This document shows positions 24,734-31,918 of a stretch of 35,049 nucleotides of DNA, piece by piece (within the stretch, counting starts at the first letter, position 1; the number at the start of each line of letters is the position of its first letter). Below the pieces are notes generated by a model. It worked only from the letters and a program-made list of their open reading frames with translations, had not been told where the DNA came from and did no database searches. Origin of the DNA: UBA1435 sp041663285 (lineage in GTDB: Bacteria; Patescibacteriota; Microgenomatia; UBA12405); assembly GCA_041663285.1 (NCBI GenBank), contig JBAZSP010000012.1:1-35049 (forward strand), read 5' to 3'. Position numbers and translations under genes: made by a program.

Positions 24734-24806
24734 TGCCGAAGGTTGGACTCGAACCAACATCCCAGGTTTTTCAGACCAGTGCCGTGACCATCTTGGCTAC
24801 TTCGGC
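24734..24806 (-). tRNA. tRNA-Phe (anticodon GAA)
   Basis: The acceptor stem is GCCGAAG/CTTCGGC with discriminator A. The anticodon loop CTGAAAA gives anticodon GAA. The anticodon stem CTGGT/ACCTG has a T-T mismatch at its second pair. The T arm is GTTGGTTCGAGTCCAAC. CCA is not encoded. Confidence 0.9.
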
Positions 24807-24876
24807 TATATTTGTATTATATCAGGGCTTTTTCTTTTTTATCTAATGGCTATAAACCGTCAGCCTATAGCAATTT

Positions 24877-24961
24877 TGGTGCCGCAGAGAGGAGTCGAAC
24901 CTCCACACCTTTCGGCATACGGTCCTGAACCGTACGTGTATACCAATTTCACCACTGCGGC
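24877..24961 (-). tRNA. tRNA-Leu (anticodon CAG)
   Basis: Class II tRNA. The acceptor stem is GCCGCAG/CTGCGGC with discriminator A and an encoded CCA (24877-24879). The anticodon stem TACGG/CCGTA holds loop TTCAGGA, giving anticodon CAG. The variable arm is TGCCGAAAGGTG. Confidence 0.95.
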
Positions 24962-24995
24962 TTAAGCTATTATCTCAAAATTCCACCCAAACAGC

Positions 24996-25448
24996 CTATT
25001 TTAAATTATTTTGCTCCCTAAAGAATTTCTCCAGCACTTCTCGATGATTAAAAGCTAAATCCAAATCATCTAACCTATCTGCGCTCGCCCAAATAATATC
25101 ACTCACCTCGTTTGGGTCCATAACCATTCCTCCCGTAATCTTTCCTACAAACCAAACTACTTTCCATGGGTCTTTGGGATCTGTTTTGTTATCAATCTCT
25201 TCATACCAATATTCACCCTTAAATTCGACTCCTATTTCTTCTCTAATTTCGCGGATTACTGTCTCTGTGTTGTTTTCACCCTTCTCGGGTTTTCCTCCAA
25301 TTATCGCGAATTTGCCCTCCGCCATGCCTCTTGCTCTTTTTCCCAAAAGCACCTCGCTATTCTCATTTACAATTATCGCTCTAACTACTACTTTTTGTTC
25401 ACTAATTTTCCCTACCGGCAAACCAATGGCATTGAGTTTAGTGTCCAT
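24996..25448 (-). CDS. Nudix hydrolase
   Basis: A 150-residue protein. The Nudix box GGKPEKGENNTETVIREIREEIGV spans about residues 52-75 and has all the metal-binding Glu residues. KVVVRAIIVNENSEVLLGKR before it is the typical first strand pair. The substrate cannot be read from the sequence. Members of this size include NDP-sugar, ADP-ribose and (d)NTP hydrolases. The upstream unknown gene ends 5 nt before its ATG, so the two form a unit. GGGGATTAGG upstream may serve as a weak ribosome site. Confidence 0.88.
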   Translation of the reverse strand: MDTKLNAIGLPVGKISEQKVVVRAIIVNENSEVLLGKRARGMAEGKFAIIGGKPEKGENNTETVIREIREEIGVEFKGEYWYEEIDNKTDPKDPWKVVWFVGKITGGMVMDPNEVSDIIWASADRLDDLDLAFNHREVLEKFFREQNNLK

Positions 25449-25453
25449 GTCAC

Positions 25454-25762
25454 CTAATCCCCTAAAAACTTAATATATAGATGAACCTCCTTCGATCCAA
25501 ATACTATAAAATTCACTATCTTGTCTATTTTATCTTTAATCGCTTTATCTGGCATCATAGTTTTTAACCAAGAAAATTGATCTACTAGATCGGGGTTTTG
25601 TAGTCTATTGAAGTAAGTATCGCCATAAATATCGATATAACAAAGCAGAGGAAAAAGCAGTTTACAATTTTCTACTTCATATAAAGTATTAAGAACTATC
25701 CCAAAATCAACCAAACATTCCTCCAACACCTTACCTTTTTCGTCTATTTTTTGAATATTCAT
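25454..25762 (-). CDS. Unknown small protein upstream of the Nudix gene
   Basis: A 102-residue acidic, largely helical protein with alternating hydrophobic residues (CLVDFGIVLNTLYEVENCKL, DTYFNRLQNPDLVDQFSWLK). No family is recognised and no membrane segment is seen. It is probably real because it is tightly spaced with the Nudix gene (5 nt) and the frame is clean. It could be a partner or regulator of that enzyme, by position only. Confidence 0.55.
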   Translation of the reverse strand: MNIQKIDEKGKVLEECLVDFGIVLNTLYEVENCKLLFPLLCYIDIYGDTYFNRLQNPDLVDQFSWLKTMMPDKAIKDKIDKIVNFIVFGSKEVHLYIKFLGD

Positions 25763-25777
25763 TTTCTTAGAATGAAC

Positions 25778-26200
25778 TTACCCCTTGCACTTTTGCCCGG
25801 CAAAAATTTTAGGAAACATATTTCCTAAGATCGAATACTCGTTTACAATTCTTGTCGGGCTACAGACTACTAAAAAATCTGTTCCTCCTGATTCGGTGTA
25901 GTTTTCGTTCACAATTTGTCCTCCTGAAGTAAACTTAATCGTCACCTTCGGTGCATCTTCGCCAACAGAGGCTGTCTCCAAATAATAAATTTTCGATGGG
26001 GGAATATTTACTTTATAACTTCCCGAGCCCAAGTTAGAAATCACCGATACTTCACTAATCTCTTCCTCCGATTTATTTAATATTACCACTCTCACTTTTC
26101 CCATAGAAATAGGTCCTGAGACAGCTCTTCGCAATACCATACAAAGTAAAAAAAATGCAACTATCCCAATAACTATTTGGCCGACTCTTTTTCTATTCAT
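25778..26200 (-). CDS. Unknown protein with N-terminal membrane anchor
   Basis: Numbered from the ATG at 26200 (140 aa). Basic N-terminus MNRKRVGQ, then a hydrophobic helix at about residues 9-25, then a beta-rich extracytoplasmic domain (KVRVVILNKSEEEISEVSVI). Two Cys occur near the end (VVCSPT and GQKC). An in-frame GTG at 26209 would put the start almost on the TATAAT at 26211-26216, so the ATG is preferred. Function is unknown. The gene ends 15 nt before the next small gene, and all three may be cotranscribed. Confidence 0.6.
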   Translation of the reverse strand: MNRKRVGQIVIGIVAFFLLCMVLRRAVSGPISMGKVRVVILNKSEEEISEVSVISNLGSGSYKVNIPPSKIYYLETASVGEDAPKVTIKFTSGGQIVNENYTESGGTDFLVVCSPTRIVNEYSILGNMFPKIFAGQKCKG

Positions 26201-26298
26201 GACCAGCACGATTATACCATTTTAGCAATTTATTCTTACAAAAATGAAAAAGTTTTTGGCTCGATACCTGTCATCCCAGCCTAGTGCGGGGTAAGGAC

Positions 26299-26778
26299 TT
26301 ACACTAATGAAGCTTTTATTCGTCTTATAGTCTCTTCGACTTTTTTAATATTGCCTTCCGTAACCATGTATTTTTTCGCGTGATCAAATATTAGTTGAAT
26401 ATTCCTTATTTTTCCGCCTGCCACATCTCTTATCCATGGATATATTGGCAACCACCAAGCATGAAAATGAGAGCTTCGCTCTTCTTGTACTAAAATTGCC
26501 TCTTCGATGCCTGCGTCTCTCATGGCTTCTCGAGTCCTCACCAAAACACTCACTAAATCACTTAATTCGTCAGCAGTAAACTCAGTCATGCTCCTTATGT
26601 GTCTTCTTGTTTCAACAACCATCATACCCGGGATAGGTAATGCGTAATCCTGGTGAACTCTAAAATTAACTGTTTCCAACACAATACCTAATCCTTCGGG
26701 TTGTGGCTCATTACGATTGCAACCAGGACACCCTTCCGAATATACGCTTCCATAAAAAGAAGTCTCTATTTCATCCAT
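26299..26778 (-). CDS. HIT-like nucleotide hydrolase
   Basis: A 159-residue protein. It opens with a CPGC pair at about residues 17-20, a likely zinc site. The central VLETVNFRVHQDYALPIPGMMVV matches HIT-superfamily strands. The catalytic triplet is in SSHFHAWWLPIYPW at about residues 108-121, H-F-H-A-W-W, a variant of the HxHxH of Ap4A hydrolases in which the third His is replaced by Trp. GalT-like and Ap4A-phosphorylase branches also differ here. Nucleotide hydrolysis or transfer is inferred. A TAAAAT lies only 3 nt before the ATG, too close to count as a promoter with confidence. Confidence 0.75.
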   Translation of the reverse strand: MDEIETSFYGSVYSEGCPGCNRNEPQPEGLGIVLETVNFRVHQDYALPIPGMMVVETRRHIRSMTEFTADELSDLVSVLVRTREAMRDAGIEEAILVQEERSSHFHAWWLPIYPWIRDVAGGKIRNIQLIFDHAKKYMVTEGNIKKVEETIRRIKASLV

Positions 26779-26830
26779 TTTATTTTAGTCTGTTTATGTA
26801 GCCTTATGTTAATTCCTATAATCAACTACC

Positions 26831-26904
26831 TGGAGCGGGGTACGGGAGTCGGACCCGTCTTTCGACCTTGGAAGGGTCACGTTGAACCGCTCAACTAACC
26901 CCGC
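26831..26904 (-). tRNA. tRNA-Gly (anticodon UCC), unusual T loop
   Basis: The acceptor stem is GCGGGGT/ACCCCGC with discriminator T and an encoded CCA (26831-26833). The anticodon stem TGACC/GGTCG holds loop CTTCCAA, giving anticodon TCC. The T stem ACGGG/CCCGT is perfect but the loop reads TCCGACT, with C at position 55, the same change as in tRNA-Gly(CCC). Confidence 0.92.
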
Positions 26905-26925
26905 AATTTAGTTATTTTATCAAAG

Positions 26926-26999
26926 TCGGGGATACTGGATTCGAACCAGCAACCTCACGGTCCCAAACCGTGCGCGCTAACCAATTGCGCCAATCCCCG
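26926..26999 (-). tRNA. tRNA-Pro (anticodon UGG)
   Basis: The acceptor stem is CGGGGAT/ATCCCCG with discriminator A. The anticodon stem CACGG/CCGTG holds loop TTTGGGA, giving anticodon TGG. The T arm is GCTGGTTCGAATCCAGT. CCA is not encoded. It lies 21 nt upstream of tRNA-Gly(TCC) on the same strand. Confidence 0.95.
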
Positions 27000-27076
27000 T
27001 CTAACAGAATTATAACTTAACCTTCTTCCTCTTCAATAAAAAGGATGTCCAAAACTCAAACTTGATTTGTTAGACC

Positions 27077-27307
27077 TTATCCTGTTGTTCTAGTCGACAT
27101 CTTCCTCCTTGGCCTTACTTCTCTTGCTAATCGAAGTCTTGTTTCGACCATCGCTCCGTTACCGTCCATAGCACTTGTAGCATCACCGACGGTGTCTCCC
27201 GCCTTCGATCCCCTCGGTGCCTCTTCCACTGAAATAACCCTTCCGTAGCCATCTCTAACAACCAATTGTAGAGTACGCCTAATCTCAACCCCAAGTATTT
27301 TGGCCAT
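27077..27307 (-). CDS. Small unknown basic protein
   Basis: A 76-residue frame with a strand-like start (AKILGVEIRRTLQLVVRDGYG) and an Arg-rich tail. No family is recognised. Support comes from a TATACA 5 nt before the ATG at 27307, the arrangement seen at other genes here. The gap from 27308 to 27458 holds no other gene. Confidence 0.4.
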   Translation of the reverse strand: MAKILGVEIRRTLQLVVRDGYGRVISVEEAPRGSKAGDTVGDATSAMDGNGAMVETRLRLAREVRPRRKMSTRTTG

Positions 27308-27312
27308 ATTTG

Positions 27313-27318
27313 TGTATA
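27313..27318 (-). promoter_or_regulatory. -10-like element before the small basic protein gene
   Basis: TATACA on the minus strand, 5 nt before the ATG at 27307. Confidence 0.3.
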
Positions 27319-27458
27319 ACTTATAATATGCCTAAATCTGGCAGTCGAAGGGATTCTTTATCACAAAACCGAACCTGGCAAATCTAGGCTTACAGCTATT
27401 ATAAGACAAACCCTTACCATTTTCTAATAATTGATCCAGGATCTTAACAATTCCCTTG

Positions 27459-27543
27459 TGCCGCCGGAGGGAATCGAACCCCCACGGTTTTTGAGACCAC
27501 AAGATTTTAAGTCTTGCGTGTATACCAGTTTCACCACGGCGGC
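27459..27543 (-). tRNA. tRNA-Leu (anticodon UAA)
   Basis: Class II tRNA. The acceptor stem is GCCGCCG/CGGCGGC with discriminator A. The anticodon stem CAAGA/TCTTG holds loop CTTAAAA, giving anticodon TAA. The variable arm is TGGTCTCAAAAACCG. CCA is not encoded. Its first 13 bases are also the last codons and stop of the GIY-YIG gene on the same strand. Confidence 0.95.
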
Positions 27544-27791
27544 AAGCTATTAATAATTTGCCTCAATCTCTTCCTTCCTGAGCAGGATTTATAATAATGT
27601 TCCCTTGCTCGGGCTTCAGACAATTGACCAAATTCCTCATAGTATATCAACTTTAACGGCCTTCTTACTCTGGTACTCGATACTTGACCGTTTTGATGTT
27701 CTTTAATCCTTGTCTCCAGTTTACATGTCGATCCAGCATAAGTCCGCCCGTCTTTTTCGATCAATAGCAAATACACATAACCTTTTACCAT
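27531..27791 (-). CDS. GIY-YIG nuclease domain protein embedded at tRNA-Leu
   Basis: An 86-residue single-domain GIY-YIG protein (UPF0213/YhbQ-like). The first motif is GYVYLLLIEKDGRTYAGST with YVY and YAG in the catalytic places. Arg follows in KLETRIKEHQNG, and the Glu is in the SEARAREHYYKS helix. The fold cuts DNA and is used by homing endonucleases and repair nucleases. The stop TGA and last codons (LPPW) are formed by the first bases of tRNA-Leu(UAA). A broken copy of the same tRNA 5' end lies just before the start, 300 bp away. This suggests the gene arrived as a small insertion at the tRNA, which remained intact. Confidence 0.85.
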   Translation of the reverse strand: MVKGYVYLLLIEKDGRTYAGSTCKLETRIKEHQNGQVSSTRVRRPLKLIYYEEFGQLSEARAREHYYKSCSGRKRLRQIINSLPPW

Positions 27792-27793
27792 AA

Positions 27794-27845
27794 AGTTTCA
27801 CCCGCTTCGACTCGATTGTCGAATCGAGGCGAGCCACGGCGGCAA
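27794..27845. repeat. Interrupted duplicate of the tRNA-Leu 5' end with palindromic insert
   Basis: The tRNA-Leu 5' region reads AGTTTCA followed directly by CCACGGCGGCAA (27527-27545). Upstream of the GIY-YIG gene AGTTTCA (27794-27800) and CCACGGCGGCAA (27834-27845) recur, split by 33 nt. The insert holds a perfect hairpin, CTCGATT (27811-27817) with AATCGAG (27822-27828). The two 12-bp copies are exactly 300 bp apart. Confidence 0.7.
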
Positions 27846-27885
27846 AAACCTTTGCCTCTTATAACCTAAAAATCAACCTGACTGA

Positions 27886-27891
27886 TATAAT
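27886..27891 (+). promoter_or_regulatory. -10 element for tgt, leaderless arrangement
   Basis: Exact TATAAT 7 nt before the GTG start at 27899. Confidence 0.5.
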
Positions 27892-27898
27892 CAATTGC

Positions 27899-29008
27899 GT
27901 GATCAGACCTACACATTTTCGCACTATTACCGGTCAACAATTGCAACTACCGGTTTTCTTTCCCGACGCTACCCGGGCAGTTCTCAAAACCCTCGACAGC
28001 ACTGATATCGAATCAACCAAGACTCCCGGTGTCTTGGTCAATACTTTTCACTTAAGCACCCAGCCAGGCATCTCCGTCATCAAAAAATTTAAGGGTATCC
28101 GTTCATTTATGTCATGGAGTGGGGGAGCCATCTCTGATTCCGGTGGCTTTCAGGTAATGTCTCTGGCCAAATCCCAAGGCGGTAAAAATTCGGTTACTGA
28201 CCACGGAGTCACCTTCAAGGTTTCCCGTCAAAAAAAGATCCTTTTTACTCCTCAGGATTCCATCAAAATCCAGATGGCCTTAAAAACCGACATGGTGGTC
28301 GTCTTGGACGACTTTACCGACCTTGATGCCGATTGGGCAAGGGCTAAAGAAACCATCGACCGGACTGTAAAGTGGGCCAAAATTTGCAAGGATGAATTCG
28401 ACAAAATCTGCACTCAGCAAAAGTTATCCAAAGACCAGCGTCCCTATCTTTTGGGTGTCGTTCAAGGAGGCCATTTCTTGGATTTACGGAAAGAATGTAC
28501 CAAAAGACTGGTTGAAATAGGTTTTGATGGCCTGGGTTACGGTGGCTGGCCAATGACAGACGAAGGCACCTTTAATTTCGACATACCCAAAGTCATCGCC
28601 GATAATTGCCCCCCAGATTATTTCCTTTACGGCCTTGGTGTGGGCAAACCTCAAGAAATCGCCAAGTGTGTCGAGCTTGGCTGGGGCATCTTTGACTGCG
28701 TTCTTCCCACCCGCGACGCCCGACATCGCCGTCTGTACGTCTACAATGCCAAATCTATAAGCGATATTGATCCTTCAGAAGCCAATTTCTATTCCTACTT
28801 TACCCCCGACAAAGAAAAATATTACAAAGACTCCGAGCCGGTTAGCACCGCTTGTGATTGTCTTTTATGTCGGCACTACAGCCGGTCTTACCTGGCCCAT
28901 TTGTTCAGAATCGAAGAAATGACCGCTGGTCGCCTAGCCACCATTCACAACCTCCGTTTTTATTCAATCCTGATGGAAAAACTACAATCTATCTACCTTA
29001 AATCCTAG
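27899..29008 (+). CDS. tgt: tRNA-guanine transglycosylase, divergent substrate loop
   Basis: Swaps guanine-34 of GUN-anticodon tRNAs (Asp, Asn, His, Tyr) for a queuosine precursor. At 369 residues it has the normal length. The catalytic Asp lies in SDSGGFQVMSL at about residues 79-89, and the nucleophile Asp in FDCVLPTRDARH. The zinc site is CDCLLCRHYSRSYLAHLF plus the later His of ATIHNLRF. VVQGGHFLDLR is conserved. The usual GGLAVGE, which helps hold preQ1, is replaced by GYGGWPMTDEG, so the base exchanged may differ. The start is GTG, 7 nt after TATAAT. No queuosine-synthesis gene is seen nearby. tRNA-Asp(GUC) in this window would be a target. Confidence 0.88.
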   Translation: MIRPTHFRTITGQQLQLPVFFPDATRAVLKTLDSTDIESTKTPGVLVNTFHLSTQPGISVIKKFKGIRSFMSWSGGAISDSGGFQVMSLAKSQGGKNSVTDHGVTFKVSRQKKILFTPQDSIKIQMALKTDMVVVLDDFTDLDADWARAKETIDRTVKWAKICKDEFDKICTQQKLSKDQRPYLLGVVQGGHFLDLRKECTKRLVEIGFDGLGYGGWPMTDEGTFNFDIPKVIADNCPPDYFLYGLGVGKPQEIAKCVELGWGIFDCVLPTRDARHRRLYVYNAKSISDIDPSEANFYSYFTPDKEKYYKDSEPVSTACDCLLCRHYSRSYLAHLFRIEEMTAGRLATIHNLRFYSILMEKLQSIYLKS

Positions 29009-29032
29009 ACCATAAACCTCCAATCAACTATC

Positions 29033-30136
29033 ATGGCCTTAAACAAATCTCTTAACGGTATAATCCGCCAAAGTTATAGTAAGACCTTTCTAGCCGTCAA
29101 TTTCGGCTGCCGGGTCAATGCCGCTGAAACCAACCAATTTTCAGAATTACTTATCAAAAAAGGATTTACCCCCTCCAACAATAAAAAAGAGAGTAGGGGA
29201 GTTGGTTTGGTTTTTATTAACACCTGTTCTGTCACCGCCAAGGCCAATATTGAATCCCTTGGCCAAATCCGTTCTCTTCGCCAAAAACATCCTTCCGCTT
29301 TTATTGTCGTTACTGGCTGTGCCAAAATTGATAGTCTCCAAAACCTACCCAATACTTTATTTCTAACCAATCGCCAAAAATTATCTCTGTTAAAAGCTCA
29401 TCGCTCATCTTATACGCCACAAATAGGCGACAAGTTCAGCCGTACTAACCGCTTTATTTTAAAAATCCAAGACGGCTGCAACCATTATTGCACCTACTGC
29501 GTAGTTCCCTATAAGCGTAAAGTACTTTGGTCGCTGCCGGTTTCAAAAGCGGTTAAAACCGTCAAGCAGGCAATTGCCGATGGTTATCAGGAAATTATAA
29601 TTAGCGGCATCAACCTTAACCTTTACCGTCCCGGTCTTAGCTCTCTGTTAGAAGCTTTACTAACCCAAACTTCAATCCCAAAAATCTCCTTTGGCTCCAT
29701 CCCTTTAAACTGTTTCGACGATAAATTCATAAATTTAATCTCCAATTATCGTTCTCGCTTCGCCGGTTATCTTCATATCCCTCTCCAGTCCGGCAGCGAT
29801 AAAATTCTTAAATTAATGCATCGCCCCTATACTCGAAAAAACGTTATCGATATTTTTAATAAAATAAAATGCATTTCCCCCTTTCCTCAAAGGGGGACTA
29901 AGGGGGATTTGTTGTTGGCAACCGACATCATCGTCGGCTTCCCCGGCGAAACCGATTCTGATTTCCAGGATACCTATGATTTATGCCAGCAGATTGGCTT
30001 TTCCAAAATTCATGTCTTCCGTTTTTCCCCCCGCCCCGGCACCCAAGCAAAACATCTTTTTGATCAAAATCCTACTCCAAAATCCGTCCTCAAGCTCCGT
30101 TCAGAGAAAATAAAAAGTCTGGAAAACTTGTTATAA
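29033..30136 (+). CDS. mtaB: MiaB/MtaB-like radical SAM methylthiotransferase
   Basis: Adds a methylthio group to a modified adenosine in tRNA. At 367 residues it has an N-terminal UPF0004 domain with cluster-binding Cys in FGCRVN, NTCSVT and TGCAK. The radical SAM motif is DGCNHYCTYCVVPYKR (CxxxCxxC). GYLHIPLQSGSDKIL and ATDIIVGFPGET are family motifs. It ends near residue 367 without the usual C-terminal TRAM RNA-binding domain (members are about 430). A stretch of about 12 residues, CISPFPQRGTKG, is coded by a palindromic repeat inserted in frame. MtaB is favoured over MiaB by the V-N-x-x-E-T-N-x-F pattern, but this is not certain. Confidence 0.85.
   Translation: MALNKSLNGIIRQSYSKTFLAVNFGCRVNAAETNQFSELLIKKGFTPSNNKKESRGVGLVFINTCSVTAKANIESLGQIRSLRQKHPSAFIVVTGCAKIDSLQNLPNTLFLTNRQKLSLLKAHRSSYTPQIGDKFSRTNRFILKIQDGCNHYCTYCVVPYKRKVLWSLPVSKAVKTVKQAIADGYQEIIISGINLNLYRPGLSSLLEALLTQTSIPKISFGSIPLNCFDDKFINLISNYRSRFAGYLHIPLQSGSDKILKLMHRPYTRKNVIDIFNKIKCISPFPQRGTKGDLLLATDIIVGFPGETDSDFQDTYDLCQQIGFSKIHVFRFSPRPGTQAKHLFDQNPTPKSVLKLRSEKIKSLENLL
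29877..29910. repeat. Palindromic repeat inserted within mtaB
   Basis: CCCCCTTT (29877-29884) and AAAGGGGG (29889-29896) form a perfect 8-bp hairpin with a 4-nt loop, followed by ACTAAGGGGGATTT, a second run that can pair with the same arm. It is read through in frame as part of the protein. Confidence 0.7.
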
Positions 30137-30137
30137 T
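30132..30137 (+). promoter_or_regulatory. -10 element for the 131-aa unknown gene, leaderless arrangement
   Basis: Exact TATAAT 6 nt before the ATG at 30144. It overlaps the stop codon of mtaB. Confidence 0.45.
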
Positions 30138-30143
30138 CACCGT

Positions 30144-30539
30144 ATGACCGTATCAATTACAGTAAAATCTAAAGAAGGAAAGACTCTCAGTATAGCCACT
30201 CTGCCAAATTCCAACAATCCTGCCAAAACCTGTATGGAAATAAAACATATTGTCAGAGCTCCCAATTCCCCTTCAGACTTGGATTATAATCTTGTCGTTA
30301 CCGGCACCCCAAACCGTGAAATGATTTTGCGAAGATGTGCCGCCGGCCATGCCCAAGCTTGGTATCCTCAAGAAGATGGTAGCCAATTTGGCGGACATTC
30401 ATTTTTCGTCCTGCCGGAACAAACACTGCCCCCATTTGTGACTCGTGAAGGTAACAGTGTCTGGATCGAAGGATTAAGGCCTGTCCTCACTCCCCAAGCA
30501 GCTGTCACTATCCTACACGCTCAGCCATCCAAACGTTAA
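30144..30539 (+). CDS. Unknown soluble protein
   Basis: A 131-residue protein that I do not recognise. It begins with a beta-rich segment (TVSITVKSKEGKTLSIATLP), and the middle holds two Cys (KTCMEIKH, RRCAAGHAQAWYPQEDG) and several His and Trp. No signal peptide or membrane helix. Its promoter overlaps the end of mtaB, so it can be expressed separately. The gap 30540-30630 between it and the convergent SPFH gene shows nothing clear. Confidence 0.55.
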   Translation: MTVSITVKSKEGKTLSIATLPNSNNPAKTCMEIKHIVRAPNSPSDLDYNLVVTGTPNREMILRRCAAGHAQAWYPQEDGSQFGGHSFFVLPEQTLPPFVTREGNSVWIEGLRPVLTPQAAVTILHAQPSKR

Positions 30540-30630
30540 CAAATAGAATCCGAACACTAGCCATCACCCTAAACCCGGGTATTCCGTCCTTTTAGTTATA
30601 GGTGACAACCGCTTCCGATTAGACGCTAAA

Positions 30631-31470
30631 CTATTTCCTCAGCGGCACTATTTTGCCACTACCGTCAAGATTTAAAACACTCACAATTTCCCCGTTCGCC
30701 GGCAAAACAAATTTAGTGGTATCTCCACCCAAAACTTTTTCCGTAACCTCCAACCTTCTCAGCTGTTGGGCCCTGTCGGTAAAGTTCTTTTCTGCCGCTT
30801 TGGCCACTAGCTCTATGGCTTGTGCCTGAGCATCAGCCACCAGTATTTGAGCTTTAGCCTTACCTTCCGCTTCCAAAATTGCCGCCTCACGAACACCTTG
30901 GGCTTCCAAAATCCGGGCTCTCTTTTCCCGCTCCGCCTTCATCTGCTGGCTCATGGAATCGGTAATATCCCGTGGTGGGTCAATTTTCTGAAGCTCTACC
31001 TTAGTTACTTTTACCCCCCAAGCGTTGGTCGATTCATCCAGTACCTTCCTTAAATTTGCGTTAATATTATCCCTGGCGGTCAGGGTCTCATCAAGTGATG
31101 TATCACCGATCAAATTTCTCAAATTAGTCTGGGCCAAGGTCGTTGCTGCCCAATCAAAATCTTCAATCTCAAATTCAGCCTTAACCGGATCCACCACTTT
31201 GTAATAAATCACCGCATCAACTGTCACCGACACATTATCTTTAGTAATTACCATCTGCGGTGCCACATTTATCAACTTTTCCCGCATGTCTACCAAAATC
31301 AGGTTGTCGATAAAGGGCGTTAAAAACACGATTCCCGAATCCACCGTACTGCTGTATTTGCCCAATCTTATAATTAAACCTTTCTCGTATTGCTTAACAA
31401 TCCGGAAACTTTTAAGTAAAGCAATCAGGGCAATGGCAAAAATAATTACTAAAAACGTTGATTCAAACAT
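30631..31470 (-). CDS. SPFH/band-7 (slipin/stomatin-like) membrane protein
   Basis: A 279-residue protein. An N-terminal helix at about residues 5-24 anchors the protein. The SPFH domain runs from FRIVKQYEKGLIIRLGKYSSTVDSG to about residue 170, including NVSVTVDAVIYYKVVDP and VKVTKVELQKIDPPRDI. A long Ala/Glu-rich coiled coil follows (EAEGKAKAQILVADAQAQAI). These proteins form membrane rings or scaffolds and often regulate FtsH/NfeD-linked proteolysis. The upstream gene encodes NfeD, 7 nt before the ATG, the classic pairing. Confidence 0.93.
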   Translation of the reverse strand: MFESTFLVIIFAIALIALLKSFRIVKQYEKGLIIRLGKYSSTVDSGIVFLTPFIDNLILVDMREKLINVAPQMVITKDNVSVTVDAVIYYKVVDPVKAEFEIEDFDWAATTLAQTNLRNLIGDTSLDETLTARDNINANLRKVLDESTNAWGVKVTKVELQKIDPPRDITDSMSQQMKAEREKRARILEAQGVREAAILEAEGKAKAQILVADAQAQAIELVAKAAEKNFTDRAQQLRRLEVTEKVLGGDTTKFVLPANGEIVSVLNLDGSGKIVPLRK

Positions 31471-31477
31471 CTTTTAT

Positions 31478-31915
31478 TTAATTTTTAATTTTTTCGACTT
31501 TTAAAGTTACACCTTCAACTGATTGTACCCTCACCTTTTCTTTTTCATACAACACCTGGTCAGCTGTTGCCCTCCAGTCCTCATCGTCAACTCTAATCAA
31601 TCCTGCGGTATCCGGTGTTATGCTTCGTACCACCACAGCTGTCTTTCCCTTCAATTTATCGATATTGGTCGAATGGGTCAAAATAAAAACTCGCGATTTC
31701 ACAAAACTCCTACCAAAAAGAATATAAACCACACTCAAAACAACACTAATAATTAGCGCCACCATCACATTCCCGGCCGCCAGACCACCAAATCCGCCAA
31801 TAATCAAAATTGTACCCAAAAGCACCAAGTCAAAGCCGGTATCCAGCCCCACCAAGAGCTCTATCAATACCAAAAATAATCCGAACAGTATCAGCATTTG
31901 GTTATAGTCCATCAC
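31478..31915 (-). CDS. NfeD-like membrane protein (short form)
   Basis: A 145-residue protein. Three or four hydrophobic segments cover residues about 5-75, then an OB-fold domain (GKTAVVVRSITPDTAGLIRVDDEDWRATAD) of about 60 residues ends the protein. It lacks the serine-protease (ClpP-like) domain of long NfeD proteins, so it is the NfeD1b type that partners slipins. It starts at GTG (31913-31915) 6 nt after TATAAT, or at the ATG immediately after it. It is cotranscribed with the SPFH gene. Confidence 0.9.
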   Translation of the reverse strand: MMDYNQMLILFGLFLVLIELLVGLDTGFDLVLLGTILIIGGFGGLAAGNVMVALIISVVLSVVYILFGRSFVKSRVFILTHSTNIDKLKGKTAVVVRSITPDTAGLIRVDDEDWRATADQVLYEKEKVRVQSVEGVTLKVEKIKN

Positions 31916-31918
31916 GGG

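Noticed and set aside
26782..26787. TAAAAT before the HIT-like gene as a leaderless promoter
   Set aside because: Only 3 nt separate it from the ATG, outside the 5-7 nt spacing seen at the other genes.
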